From positions 1,116,001-1,180,000 of the forward strand of contig NZ_CP180316.1 in assembly GCF_051131705.1 (NCBI RefSeq): 64,000 nucleotides of DNA. The letters are read 5' to 3'. Shown one piece after another: positions 16,670-25,098 of the stretch. How positions within the stretch are numbered: the stretch's first letter is position 1; each line of letters begins with the position of its first letter. The stretch is from Arthrobacter_M sp030063245. Its GTDB lineage: Bacteria; Actinomycetota; Actinomycetes; Actinomycetales; Micrococcaceae. Below the pieces are notes generated by a model. The model worked only from the letters and a program-made list of their open reading frames with translations, was not told the DNA's origin and made no database searches. The position numbers were made by a program, and so were the translations under genes.

Positions 16670-17650
16670 ATGGATATCGATATGAGCGCGCTGAGGTTGT
16701 TGGAGCGTGAGCGCGAGATCCCTCTGGATCTGCTGATCCCGACGATCGAACAGGCACTGCTGGTGGCTTATCATAAATCGCCAGGAGCGGTGGCAACGGC
16801 CAGGGCGGAGCTGGATCGCAAGAACGGGCATGTAACGATTTGGGCCGCAGAGCTTGACGAAGATGGCGCCGCGATCGGCGAGTTCGACGACACGCCCGCC
16901 GGATTTGGCCGGATCGCGGCCAGTACGGCACGCCAGATCATCCTGCAGCGGCTTCGCGATGTTGAGGATGACAACGTCCTGGGCGAATTCCGCGGCAAGG
17001 AAGGCGAACTCGTTTCCGGGCAGATCCAGCAGGGACACAACCCGAAGATGATTCAGGTGAACCTGGGCTCGGTGGAGGCTTTGCTGCCTCCCACGGAGCA
17101 GGTCCCCGGCGAGCAGTACAAACACGGGAACCGCGTCCGGGCATACGTCATCGATGTGCACCGCGGGCTCAAAGGTCCCTCGATCACACTCTCCCGCTCG
17201 CATCCGGGCCTGGTCCGGAAACTGTTCGAACTGGAAGTGCCGGAAATTGCGGACCAGTCCGTGGAGATCGTCGCGCTGGCCAGGGAGGCCGGGCACCGCA
17301 CCAAGATCGCGGTCATGGCGCACCAGCCGGGCATCAACGCCAAGGGAGCATGCATAGGCGAGATGGGGTCCCGCGTGCGCGCCGTGATGACCGAGCTCAA
17401 CGACGAGAAGATCGACATCGTTGATTTCAGTGACGATCCCGCCACTTTCATTGCCCACTCGCTGTCTCCATCAAAGGTGATTTCCGTTACGATCACCGAT
17501 GCGGATGCCCGGTCCGCACGCGTAGTCGTCCCCGATTACCAGCTGTCGCTGGCCATCGGCAAGGAAGGGCAGAACGCCCGCTTGGCTGCCAAGCTGACCG
17601 GCTGGCGGATCGACATCATCTCGGATGCGGCGGTTGCCGCAGCTGGTTAA
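16670..17650 (+). CDS. nusA: Transcription termination/antitermination factor NusA
   Basis: NusA binds RNA polymerase and RNA and modulates pausing, termination and antitermination. The 326-residue protein is the short actinobacterial form: N-terminal polymerase-binding domain (MDIDMSALRLLEREREIPLD), an S1 domain at about 105-175, then two KH domains ending in LSLAIGKEGQNARLAAKLTG, with no C-terminal acidic repeats. GGAGAGG (16654-16660) precedes the ATG chosen here; the frame is open 42 nt upstream into rimP. Confidence 0.95.
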   Translation: MDIDMSALRLLEREREIPLDLLIPTIEQALLVAYHKSPGAVATARAELDRKNGHVTIWAAELDEDGAAIGEFDDTPAGFGRIAASTARQIILQRLRDVEDDNVLGEFRGKEGELVSGQIQQGHNPKMIQVNLGSVEALLPPTEQVPGEQYKHGNRVRAYVIDVHRGLKGPSITLSRSHPGLVRKLFELEVPEIADQSVEIVALAREAGHRTKIAVMAHQPGINAKGACIGEMGSRVRAVMTELNDEKIDIVDFSDDPATFIAHSLSPSKVISVTITDADARSARVVVPDYQLSLAIGKEGQNARLAAKLTGWRIDIISDAAVAAAG

Positions 17651-17846
17651 TTCTCCCGTGATGCGGACTGTGGTCACATTGACGCCGTTCTCCGTCAGTG
17701 AGCTGGAAATTCCGGCGTCGCGGACGGTAAACGTCGTCATAAATGGCACCTCAGGCTCCGGCAGCGTTTAGGCACGCCGTTCCCGACGCGCTAGAATGTA
17801 ATAGACCGGGTCCAGCGACCGTCGACTCCCACCTGAGGCAACAGAA
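17651..17846. other. nusA-ylxR spacer
   Basis: A 196-nt gap. On the plus strand it has TAGAAT (17792-17797), a possible internal -10 box for ylxR-infB with no good -35. On the minus strand an ATG at 17741 with GAGG upstream opens a 90-codon frame that runs antisense into nusA; I do not recognise its product. Confidence 0.4.
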
Positions 17847-18146
17847 GTGTTTGAAGCGGAAACAGTGTTTCAAGCGCCTGCGGTACCGTTGCGCACCTGT
17901 GTGGGTTGCCGTCGTCGTGATGCCCAGTCACGGTTATTGCGGATGGTGCGTGGAATGACTGCCGACGGTGTGATTAGTGCGGTAGCCGATCCTCACCATC
18001 GTCTATCCGGTCGGGGTGCCTGGTTGCACCCCACCCGGGAATGCCTTGAGCTGGCTCTCAAACGACGTGCCATCGGCCGCGCCCTGCCGGGTGTCGCCGA
18101 CAACTCGTCCGTCCTAGGCCATATCGCAGGACTGACCGGAGGGTAG
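17847..18146 (+). CDS. ylxR: YlxR-family RNA-binding protein (DUF448)
   Basis: A 99-residue YlxR protein. The signature is PLRTCVGCRRRDAQSRLLRMV (cysteines at about 18 and 21), with a second conserved stretch GRGAWLHPTRECLELALKRRA. YlxR proteins sit between nusA and infB in many bacteria and bind nucleic acid; in some species they act as nucleoid-associated or RNase P-linked regulators. Start GTG. The last codons carry a GGAGGG that serves as ribosome site for a tiny ORF beginning 4 nt after the stop. Confidence 0.9.
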   Translation: MFEAETVFQAPAVPLRTCVGCRRRDAQSRLLRMVRGMTADGVISAVADPHHRLSGRGAWLHPTRECLELALKRRAIGRALPGVADNSSVLGHIAGLTGG

Positions 18147-18150
18147 CACT

Positions 18151-18213
18151 ATGACCGAACTGAACAAATGTCCAACCTGGAAGCGGGTCAGAAAACTGAT
18201 GGAAACCCGATGA
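18151..18213 (+). CDS. Candidate 20-residue leader ORF between ylxR and infB
   Basis: ATG 18151 has a strong ribosome site, GGAGGG (18138-18143), 7 nt upstream, and opens a 20-codon basic peptide (MTELNKCPTWKRVRKLMETR). It includes low-usage codons for this GC-rich genome (AAA, AGA, TGT). Its TGA overlaps an ATG (ATGA, 18210-18213) that begins the relay of tiny ORFs leading towards infB. No homolog is claimed; the support is the ribosome site, position and overlap pattern. Confidence 0.4.
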   Translation: MTELNKCPTWKRVRKLMETR

Positions 18214-18300
18214 GTACCCAGCGATGAGTGCCCAACGATGAGCGTTTTTTTATGCTCTGAAACCGTACGTTCCGGCATGGAGCGTCGAATTAAGAATTAA
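18208..18300 (+). promoter_or_regulatory. ATGA relay of mini-ORFs and 14-bp repeats before infB
   Basis: CGATGAGTACCCAG (18208-18221), CGATGAGTGCCCAA (18222-18235) and CGATGAGCG (18236-18244) are 14-bp tandem repeats. Each repeat holds an ATG whose tiny ORF ends in a TGA overlapping the next ATG: MSTQR (18210-18227), MSAQR (18224-18241) and a 20-codon ORF (18238-18300). It lies 40 nt before the infB start and may control it by termination-reinitiation. Confidence 0.5.
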
Positions 18301-18340
18301 AGGCTCGTACCTGTCCGGTGCGGGCCGAGACAGGAGAAAT

Positions 18341-21300
18341 GTGGCCAAGGCCCGCGTACACGAGCTTGCAAAAGAGCTCGGCATTACCTCGAAGGAAGCT
18401 GTCACCAAGCTTCAGGAACTGGGCGAGTTTGTTCGCTCTGCCTCCTCCACCATCGAGGCGCCCGTCGTGAAGAAGCTTCGCGACGCATTCCCCGCTGCAC
18501 CTTCCGGTGCCGGGGCTTCCAACGGCTCCTCAACTGCCCCGGCCGCTGCTCCGGCTCCGGCCGCTCAGGCAACTCCGGTTCCGGCAGCCGCTCCGGCTCC
18601 TTCCGCTAGGACAACGCCGGCTCCGGCCGCCCCCGCGTCCTCAGCTCCGGCTCCGGCAGCTCCCGTGGCTCCGGCTCCGGCAGCAGCACCTTCAGCTCCT
18701 GCGGCTACGGCTCCCGTAGCCCAGACGGCTCCGGCGGCTACCGCTCCCGTAGCTCAGACCGCTCCGGCGGCTACCGCTCCCGTAGCTCAGGCCGCTCCGG
18801 CGGTTACCGCTCCTGCGGCTCCGGCTCCCGTAGCTCAGAGGGCTCCGGCAGCAGCGGCTGCAGCATCGTCCACTGCGGCCAAGCCGGGAGCACGCCCGGC
18901 TCCTGCACCGGCCCCGTCGCGTCCTGCGACGGCAGGGCGCCCCGGCGGCCCGCGTCCAGGCAACAACCCGTTCGCGCCGTCGCAGGGCATGCCCCGATCC
19001 GGTTCACGTCCCGACCGTGGTGAGGGCGAGCGGAGCGCGCGTCCCGGCGCCGCCGGCCCCCGTCCGGGAAACAATCCTTTTGCTCCGTCCCAGGGCATGC
19101 CGCGTACGGGCGGACCCCGCTCCGCTGAGGCTGGAACAGGCGGCGCTCATGCAGGGACAAGGCCCCCAGCCGGCGCAGGCGGACCCCGTCCCGCGGCTGG
19201 CGCTGGCGGACCTCGTCCGGGGGCACCGCGTCCTGGCGGTTCGGGCCCCGGCGGCGCGCGCCCCACTCCGGGCATGATGCCTAACCGCACCGAGCGTCCG
19301 GCAGCACCGGGCCGCGGCAACGATCGCCCCGGCGGAGCCGGCCGTGGACGTCCGGGTGCACCGGGAACTGGTGCGCCGGGTGCCGGAGGCGGCACCGGAG
19401 CACCGGCCGGCGGTGGTTTCGGCAAGGGCGGCCGTGGACGCGGCGGGACCCAGGGCGCCTTCGGTAAGGGAGGCGCCGGACGCGGCAAGCAGCGCAAGTC
19501 GAAGCGGGCGAAGCGGCAGGAACTGGAGCAGATGAGTGCTCCGTCGCTGGGTGGCGTGAGCGTACCCCGCGGCGACGGCAACACGATTGTTCGTCTGCGC
19601 CGAGGCTCCTCGATTACGGACTTCGCCGACAAGATCGAGGCGAACCCGGCAGCGCTGGTGACGGTACTCTTCCACCTCGGTGAGATGGCTACCGCGACCC
19701 AGTCGCTCGACGAGGACACCTTTGCCCTGCTCGGCACCGAGTTGGGCTACAAGCTCCAGGTCGTATCGCCGGAGGACGAGGAGCGCGAGCTGCTCAGCAA
19801 CTTCGACATCGACTTCGAGGCCGAACTTGAGGCCGAGGGTGACGAGGACCTCGAGGTGCGGCCGCCGGTCGTCACCGTCATGGGCCACGTCGACCATGGT
19901 AAGACGCGTCTGTTGGATGCCATCCGCAACTCGGACGTTGTGGCCGATGAGCACGGTGGCATCACCCAGCACATCGGTGCCTACCAGATTGAGCACGAGC
20001 ACGAGGGCACCGATCGCCGTATCACGTTCATTGATACTCCGGGCCACGAAGCGTTCACCGCTATGCGTGCCCGTGGTGCCAAGGTCACCGATATCGCTAT
20101 CCTGGTGGTCGCAGCCGACGACGGCGTCATGCCGCAGACGGTCGAAGCGCTCAATCACGCCCAGGCAGCAAACGTGCCGATCGTCGTCGCGGTTAACAAG
20201 ATCGATAAGGAAGGCGCCAACCCGGAGAAAATCCGTGGGCAGCTGACCGAATACGGTCTGGTTCCTGAGGAATATGGCGGCGACACCATGTTCGTCGACG
20301 TCTCGGCCCGCCAGAACCTGAACATCAACGAGCTGCTCGAAGCGGTCCTGCTGACGGCGGATGCGGCTTTGGACATGCGTGCCAATCCGAACAAGGACGC
20401 CCGCGGTATCGCGATCGAAGCGAACCTGGACAAGGGCCGGGGTGCCGTAGCCACGGTGCTGGTCCAGTCCGGAACGCTGCACGTCGGCGATACGATCGTG
20501 GCCGGTACGGCGCACGGCCGTGTGCGGGCCATGTTCGATGAGGACGGCGGAATCATCACGGAGGCGGGCCCGTCGCGCCCGGTACAGGTACTGGGGCTGT
20601 CCAATGTTCCGCGTGCAGGTGACACGTTCTTCGTTACCGGGGATGAGCGTACGGCTCGTCAGATCGCCGAGAAGCGTGAAGCGGCCGACCGCAACGCTGC
20701 CCTGGCCAAGCGCCGCAAGCGCATCAGCCTTGAAGACTTCGATCAGGCAGTCGCCGCGGGCAAGGTTGACACGCTCAACCTCATCCTCAAGGGTGACGTG
20801 TCCGGTGCCGTTGAGGCGCTGGAGGATTCGCTGCTCAAGATTGACGTCGGTGAGGGTGTCCAGCTGCGGGTTATCCACCGCGGCGTTGGTGCCATCACGC
20901 AGAACGACGTCAACCTGGCCACCGTGGACAATGCGATCATCATCGGCTTCAACGTCAAACCGGCAGAGCGTGTTGCCGATCTTGCGGACCGTGAAGGCGT
21001 TGACATGCGCTTCTACTCGGTCATCTATGGCGCGATCGATGACATTGAGCTGGCGCTGAAGGGCATGCTCAAGCCGGAGTACGAGGAAGTCCAGCTTGGT
21101 ACGGCGGAGATCCGCGAGATCTTCCGTTCGTCCAAGTTCGGAAACATCGCCGGTTCCATCGTTCGCTCCGGTACCATCCGTCGGAACTCCAAGGCACGAG
21201 TGCTGCGCGCCGGCAAGGTTATTGGGGAAAACCTCACCGTCGATTCGCTCAAGCGTTTCAAGGACGACGCGACCGAGGTCCGGGATGGTTTCGAGTGCGG

Positions 21301-21382
21301 TATCGGACTCGGGTCATTCAACGACCTGCAGGCCGAGGACATCATCGAGACGTTCGAGATGCGCGAGAAGCCGCGCGCCTAA
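18341..21382 (+). CDS. infB: Translation initiation factor IF-2
   Basis: IF-2 is the GTPase that places initiator tRNA on the 30S subunit and promotes subunit joining. The 1013-residue protein has the IF2-N motif (VHELAKELGITSKEAVTKL), a long Ala/Pro then Gly/Arg-rich linker (about 55-385), a basic KQRKSKRAKRQELEQ segment and the G domain with P-loop GHVDHGKT (about 514-521), DTPGHEAF and NKID. Domains II, III and C2 follow (FRSSKFGNIAGSIVRSG). The GTG start has AGGAG 4 nt upstream. The linker contains repeats such as PRPGNNPFAPSQGMPR and TAPVAQTAPAA. Expression may be influenced by the mini-ORF relay upstream. Confidence 0.96.
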   Translation: MAKARVHELAKELGITSKEAVTKLQELGEFVRSASSTIEAPVVKKLRDAFPAAPSGAGASNGSSTAPAAAPAPAAQATPVPAAAPAPSARTTPAPAAPASSAPAPAAPVAPAPAAAPSAPAATAPVAQTAPAATAPVAQTAPAATAPVAQAAPAVTAPAAPAPVAQRAPAAAAAASSTAAKPGARPAPAPAPSRPATAGRPGGPRPGNNPFAPSQGMPRSGSRPDRGEGERSARPGAAGPRPGNNPFAPSQGMPRTGGPRSAEAGTGGAHAGTRPPAGAGGPRPAAGAGGPRPGAPRPGGSGPGGARPTPGMMPNRTERPAAPGRGNDRPGGAGRGRPGAPGTGAPGAGGGTGAPAGGGFGKGGRGRGGTQGAFGKGGAGRGKQRKSKRAKRQELEQMSAPSLGGVSVPRGDGNTIVRLRRGSSITDFADKIEANPAALVTVLFHLGEMATATQSLDEDTFALLGTELGYKLQVVSPEDEERELLSNFDIDFEAELEAEGDEDLEVRPPVVTVMGHVDHGKTRLLDAIRNSDVVADEHGGITQHIGAYQIEHEHEGTDRRITFIDTPGHEAFTAMRARGAKVTDIAILVVAADDGVMPQTVEALNHAQAANVPIVVAVNKIDKEGANPEKIRGQLTEYGLVPEEYGGDTMFVDVSARQNLNINELLEAVLLTADAALDMRANPNKDARGIAIEANLDKGRGAVATVLVQSGTLHVGDTIVAGTAHGRVRAMFDEDGGIITEAGPSRPVQVLGLSNVPRAGDTFFVTGDERTARQIAEKREAADRNAALAKRRKRISLEDFDQAVAAGKVDTLNLILKGDVSGAVEALEDSLLKIDVGEGVQLRVIHRGVGAITQNDVNLATVDNAIIIGFNVKPAERVADLADREGVDMRFYSVIYGAIDDIELALKGMLKPEYEEVQLGTAEIREIFRSSKFGNIAGSIVRSGTIRRNSKARVLRAGKVIGENLTVDSLKRFKDDATEVRDGFECGIGLGSFNDLQAEDIIETFEMREKPRA

Positions 21383-21392
21383 CACCGACATC

Positions 21393-21447
21393 TGAGGTGC
21401 GCAAAATGGGGCCGCAAAGCCAAATCACCCCCATTTTGCGCACTTCA
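21393..21447 (+). terminator. Long hairpin between infB and rbfA
   Basis: Bases 21393-21411 pair with 21429-21447 (19 bp, one G.U; loop 17 nt), starting 11 nt after the infB stop. The lack of a T-run and a ribosome site for rbfA directly after it suggest a partial terminator or RNA-processing site inside the operon. Its arm matches that of the hairpin after padR. Confidence 0.6.
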
Positions 21448-21467
21448 CCTTATTGAGGAGTAGTTTT

Positions 21468-21923
21468 ATGGCCGATTCGGCACGCGCTGCTAAGTTGGCG
21501 CAACGGATAAAGGTTATTGTCGCCGAGGGGCTGCGCAAGCGGGTCAAGGATCCCCGGGTCCAGGGCATCACGGTGACCGATGCCCGGGTGACCAATGACC
21601 TTCAGCATGCGACGGTCTACTACACGGTGCTCGGCGACGAAACCGCGCAGACCGATGCGAAGGTGGGGCTGGAAAAGGCCCGCGGCGTGCTTCGGCAGGA
21701 AGTGGGCCGGAACGTTACGGTCCGGCTGACTCCCACGCTGGAATTTGTGGCGGACGAAATTCCGGTTAACGCCAGCCACCTGGAGGATCTGCTTCGGACG
21801 GCCAAGGCACGCGATGCTGAAGTCGCCGCGATCGCCCAGGGTGCTGCCTTCGCCGGGGACGCGGATCCTTACAAGAAGGATGACGAATCCGATTTGGACC
21901 AGCGGGACGACGACGAGGAATAA
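21468..21923 (+). CDS. rbfA: 30S ribosome-binding factor RbfA
   Basis: RbfA is a cold-shock 30S maturation factor with a KH-like fold. The 151-residue protein has ARAAKLAQRIKVIVAEGLRKR, the VKDPRVQGITVTDARVTNDL signature and RLTPTLEFVADEI, then an acidic tail (DDESDLDQRDDDEE) typical of actinobacterial forms. The start is ATG 21468 with AGGAG (21456-21460) 7 nt upstream; an upstream ATG in frame would add five residues without support. Confidence 0.94.
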   Translation: MADSARAAKLAQRIKVIVAEGLRKRVKDPRVQGITVTDARVTNDLQHATVYYTVLGDETAQTDAKVGLEKARGVLRQEVGRNVTVRLTPTLEFVADEIPVNASHLEDLLRTAKARDAEVAAIAQGAAFAGDADPYKKDDESDLDQRDDDEE

Positions 21924-22079
21924 ACCCGGCGCAGGCCCCGCCCGCACCGCCCGACAGGGTGCGTGCCGGCGGGCTTCCGCGTTAAAAGCACGACTGCCGC
22001 TTTGAAATAGGACCCGTGGGGATGCTGAGGGCTCACAGCAGAGTATCAGCGTACGTGCCGGTGAACTGCAGATCCCGGT

Positions 22080-22097
22080 CCATATTATTGAATATGG
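22080..22097. promoter_or_regulatory. Inverted repeat across the arylsulfotransferase start codon
   Basis: CCATATT (22080-22086), ATTG and AATATGG (22091-22097) form a perfect 7-bp inverted repeat in an AT-rich patch that includes the preferred ATG (22094). It may be an operator or a hairpin that masks the start codon. Confidence 0.4.
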
Positions 22098-23695
22098 AAC
22101 CTATCCAGGATGAGGACGAAGCCAGCCGCGGCGTCGACCGAAGGACCTGGGTGCGGGGAGCTCTCAGCCGCCGCGGGTTCCTGATCGGCGCCGGGCTGGC
22201 CGGGGCGGGAGCGGTTGCTGCTGCCACCTATGCCAGCCACGATGCGATCTCCGGCGCTTTGACTCGTACCGCCGCGCATCCAGGCGCATCGGCGGGTCCC
22301 AGCCCGTCGGCGTCGTCCAGCTCTGTTGCCGCAGCGCCGCCCGCGCTGCCGGACCGGACCTTCGTCAGCACACACCTGACCACCCCGCGGGTCACAAGCT
22401 GGGCCACTTCGCCGACCGCCGCCGGGCTGATTTTTGTCGGTCCGATGGGTCACGGCTCCAATGGTCTGATTTTGGACAGCCATGCCGAACCTGTGTGGAT
22501 GGAGTCGACCGGCGCCGGCGTGACCGACCTGCGGGTTCAAACGTTCGAGGGCCAGCCGGTGCTGACGTATTGGACCGGGACCGGAATCGGCGGACATGGG
22601 CAGGGCACCGGCACCATTCTGGACACAAGCTACACGATGGTCGCCCAAGTCAATGCCGGCAACGGGTTGAAAGCGGACCTGCACGAATTCAGCCTCACCG
22701 CGGCCGGCACCGCGCTGATGATGTCGTACCCGACGGTTCCCCATGATCTGCGGCCCGTCGGCGGTCCGACCAAAGGGTTCATCTACGACTGCCATGTCCA
22801 GGAAATCAACGTCAGATCCGGCGAGATGCTTTTCGACTGGAGCGCCGCCGACCATATCGATATTGCGGATACCTACAAGTTGCCGGCGGACGACAACGCC
22901 AGCGCCGATGGTTCCACCGAAGCCAAGGCGTTCGATCCGTTCCATCTCAATTCTGTCGATGACGCAGGCGATGCCTTGCTCGTCTCCTCACGGCACACGC
23001 ACACGCTCTATCTGCTCAACCGCGCGGACGGGGCCATCCGTTGGCGGTTGGGCGGGAAGCTCAGCGACTTCACGGTGGCCTCGGACGCAGCATTCGCCCG
23101 GCAGCACGACGCCCGGCACCGGTCCGGCACCCTGATTAGCCTTTTCGACAACCACTATTCCGCCGGGAATACCGGCGCCTCGCGTGGGTGGCTGCTCAGC
23201 GTCGACGAAGCGGCGCGGACGGTGTCACTGCAACAGGAGTTCAGCCATGCCGGCCATCGTGGCAATTCGCAGGGAAATGTCCAGATTCTCGACGACGGGC
23301 ATGTCCTCGTTGGTTGGGGATCGGACCCCGCCGCCACCGAATTCACCCCGGATGGCAGGGCATTGTTCGAAACCACTGGCTTGGGCAATGCGTCCTACCG
23401 GACCTACCGCTGCCCCTGGACAGCAAGCCCGACCACGCTTCCCGAGGCCGCTGTTCTAACCGGCAACGGCTCCACGATGCAGGTCTACGCCAGCTGGAAC
23501 GGTGCCACGGAAACCGCGGCGTGGCGGTTTATGACCGGGGCCAGCGAGGAATCGCTTACCGAGGCGGGGACCGTGCCGCGCCGCGGATTTGAAACGTCCG
23601 CGGCGGTGGCAGTGGCGGCCAAGGTCGCGGTTCAGGCGCTGCACCTGGACGGTTCGGTGTTGGCCACCTCGAACGTGCTGACCGTCCAGCACTGA
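22094..23695 (+). CDS. Tat-exported arylsulfotransferase-like (ASST) beta-propeller protein
   Basis: A protein of 533 residues from ATG 22094 (559 from GTG 22016). The N-terminus has a twin-arginine signal, SRRGFLIGAGLAGAGAVAAA. The mature part fits the Arylsulfotran_2 family: repeated propeller strands, DCHVQEINVRSGEMLFDWSA, DPFHLNSVDDAGDALLVSSR, HTHTLYLLNRADGAIRWRLGG, ARQHDARH and LFDNHYS. The His-rich segments resemble ASST active-site histidines, but substrate and activity are unproven. It sits between rbfA and truB, an unusual place for an exported protein. No good ribosome site precedes the preferred start. Confidence 0.72.
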   Translation: MEPIQDEDEASRGVDRRTWVRGALSRRGFLIGAGLAGAGAVAAATYASHDAISGALTRTAAHPGASAGPSPSASSSSVAAAPPALPDRTFVSTHLTTPRVTSWATSPTAAGLIFVGPMGHGSNGLILDSHAEPVWMESTGAGVTDLRVQTFEGQPVLTYWTGTGIGGHGQGTGTILDTSYTMVAQVNAGNGLKADLHEFSLTAAGTALMMSYPTVPHDLRPVGGPTKGFIYDCHVQEINVRSGEMLFDWSAADHIDIADTYKLPADDNASADGSTEAKAFDPFHLNSVDDAGDALLVSSRHTHTLYLLNRADGAIRWRLGGKLSDFTVASDAAFARQHDARHRSGTLISLFDNHYSAGNTGASRGWLLSVDEAARTVSLQQEFSHAGHRGNSQGNVQILDDGHVLVGWGSDPAATEFTPDGRALFETTGLGNASYRTYRCPWTASPTTLPEAAVLTGNGSTMQVYASWNGATETAAWRFMTGASEESLTEAGTVPRRGFETSAAVAVAAKVAVQALHLDGSVLATSNVLTVQH

Positions 23696-23761
23696 CCGTC
23701 CAGCACAGGCGCCAGCTGCCTCGGGCAGGACTTCCCAGGGGCTCCACATATACTGGAGAGC

Positions 23762-24706
23762 GTGCATTCTGGACTGATCATCGTGGATAAACCGCCCGGC
23801 TTCACCAGCCACGACGTCGTCGCCCGGCTGCGGCGCCTGACCGGAACCCGCAAGGTCGGCCATGCCGGTACCCTGGATCCGATGGCCACCGGCGTGCTGG
23901 TTGTCGGTATCAACAAGGCCACCCGTCTGCTGACGTACATCGTCGGGACCGGCAAAACCTACGAGGCCACGATTCGGCTTGGCCGCAGCACCGTGACGGA
24001 CGACGCCGAGGGCGAGGTCACCGCCACAAGGACGACGGCGGCGCTCACCGATGCGGCTATCCGCGCCTCGGTCGGGGCACTGACCGGGGAAATTTCGCAG
24101 GTTCCCAGCAGCGTCAGCGCCATCAAGGTCAATGGCGAGCGCGCCTATGCCCGGGTCCGCTCCGGCGAAGAAGTGATCCTGGCCTCCCGTCCGGTTACGG
24201 TCCACAGCTTTGAAATCCACGGCATCCGCAGGGTCCCAGCAGCGCCAGTTGCCGGGGCCAGAGACGGCGTGGAGTTGACCGATCTTGACGTCACGGTAGA
24301 GTGCTCGTCGGGAACCTACATCCGGGCGCTGGCCCGGGATCTTGGCGCCGGGTTGGGGGTCGGCGGGCACCTTACCGCGCTGCGCCGCACCCGCGTGGGA
24401 CCCTATTCCGTCGACCAGGCCAGGACCCTGGAACAGCTCGAGGACGCTGTGCAGTCAGGGGGCGAGGTGCAGATCCTTGACCTGGCCGGGGCCGCCCGGG
24501 CACTGATGCCGGTGCGCGAACTGACCGACGAGGAAGCATCCGAGCTCTCCTTCGGCCGGCGGATTGTGTGCAGCGGGGACGGCCCCCACACCTCGGAGAA
24601 GCCCGCCGCCGCGTTTGGGCCGGACGGCGCTCTGGTGGCCCTGCTGGCGGACGCCGGAAGCTATGCCAGGCCCGTCCTCGTTTTCAGCCCTGATCTGGGA
24701 GCCTAA
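23762..24706 (+). CDS. truB: tRNA pseudouridine(55) synthase
   Basis: TruB makes pseudouridine 55 in the T-loop of tRNAs. The 314-residue protein has SGLIIVDKPPGFTSHDVV, the catalytic-aspartate motif VGHAGTLDPMATGVLVVG, the GKTYEATIRLG strand and CSSGTYIRALARDLG, then an actinobacterial C-terminal domain. The GTG start has GGAG only 3-4 nt away; TATACT (23749-23754) lies exactly 7 nt upstream of the GTG, so a leaderless mRNA fits better than a Shine-Dalgarno start. It is followed 3 nt later by a small membrane-protein gene. Confidence 0.95.
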   Translation: MHSGLIIVDKPPGFTSHDVVARLRRLTGTRKVGHAGTLDPMATGVLVVGINKATRLLTYIVGTGKTYEATIRLGRSTVTDDAEGEVTATRTTAALTDAAIRASVGALTGEISQVPSSVSAIKVNGERAYARVRSGEEVILASRPVTVHSFEIHGIRRVPAAPVAGARDGVELTDLDVTVECSSGTYIRALARDLGAGLGVGGHLTALRRTRVGPYSVDQARTLEQLEDAVQSGGEVQILDLAGAARALMPVRELTDEEASELSFGRRIVCSGDGPHTSEKPAAAFGPDGALVALLADAGSYARPVLVFSPDLGA

Positions 24707-24709
24707 GGC

Positions 24710-25096
24710 GTGACAGTGGACGGCTGGTTTATTGCTTCGCTCGTGGTCGGGCTCATCTCCTCGTTAATTTGTGTGGTGGCCGCGTTGCTGAAGAAGGGGC
24801 CCAACGATGTAACGCTGCTGTCCGTGGTGGCGGTTGAACTGTTTCTGCTGAGCTATCTGGTGGCCTCAATCGTCAGGACCGCCACCGGCGTGCAGCCAGC
24901 CGGGGCGGCATGGGAATTCTGGGCCTACCTGATTACGGCCATTTCCTTGCCGGTCGCGGGATTCTATTGGGCCATTCTGGACCGCGCCTTTTGGAGTAAT
25001 TACGTGCTGGCGGCGGTGGGACTGACCATCGTGGTGATGATGGCCCGAATGGCGCAGATTTGGTACGGCATGGCAACACTAGCGGTAGGGACATAG
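24710..25096 (+). CDS. Small membrane protein, four helices
   Basis: A 128-residue hydrophobic protein with four predicted membrane helices (about 7-27, 38-57, 73-92, 99-122) and short loops. I do not recognise a characterised family; proteins of this size and pattern often lie between truB and ribF in Micrococcaceae. The GTG start is 3 nt after the truB stop and no clear ribosome site is seen, so translation is probably coupled. The next gene starts 2 nt after its stop. Confidence 0.75.
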   Translation: MTVDGWFIASLVVGLISSLICVVAALLKKGPNDVTLLSVVAVELFLLSYLVASIVRTATGVQPAGAAWEFWAYLITAISLPVAGFYWAILDRAFWSNYVLAAVGLTIVVMMARMAQIWYGMATLAVGT

Positions 25097-25098
25097 CT

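Noticed and set aside
18245..18251. T-run before infB as an intrinsic terminator
   Set aside because: The Ts are in the loop of a weak GAGC/GCTC pairing, not after a stem, and they form part of a mini-ORF.
19004..20878. Long minus-strand open frame (over 600 codons) opposite infB
   Set aside because: It lies wholly inside infB and has no start context or family resemblance; long antisense frames are expected in GC-rich coding DNA.
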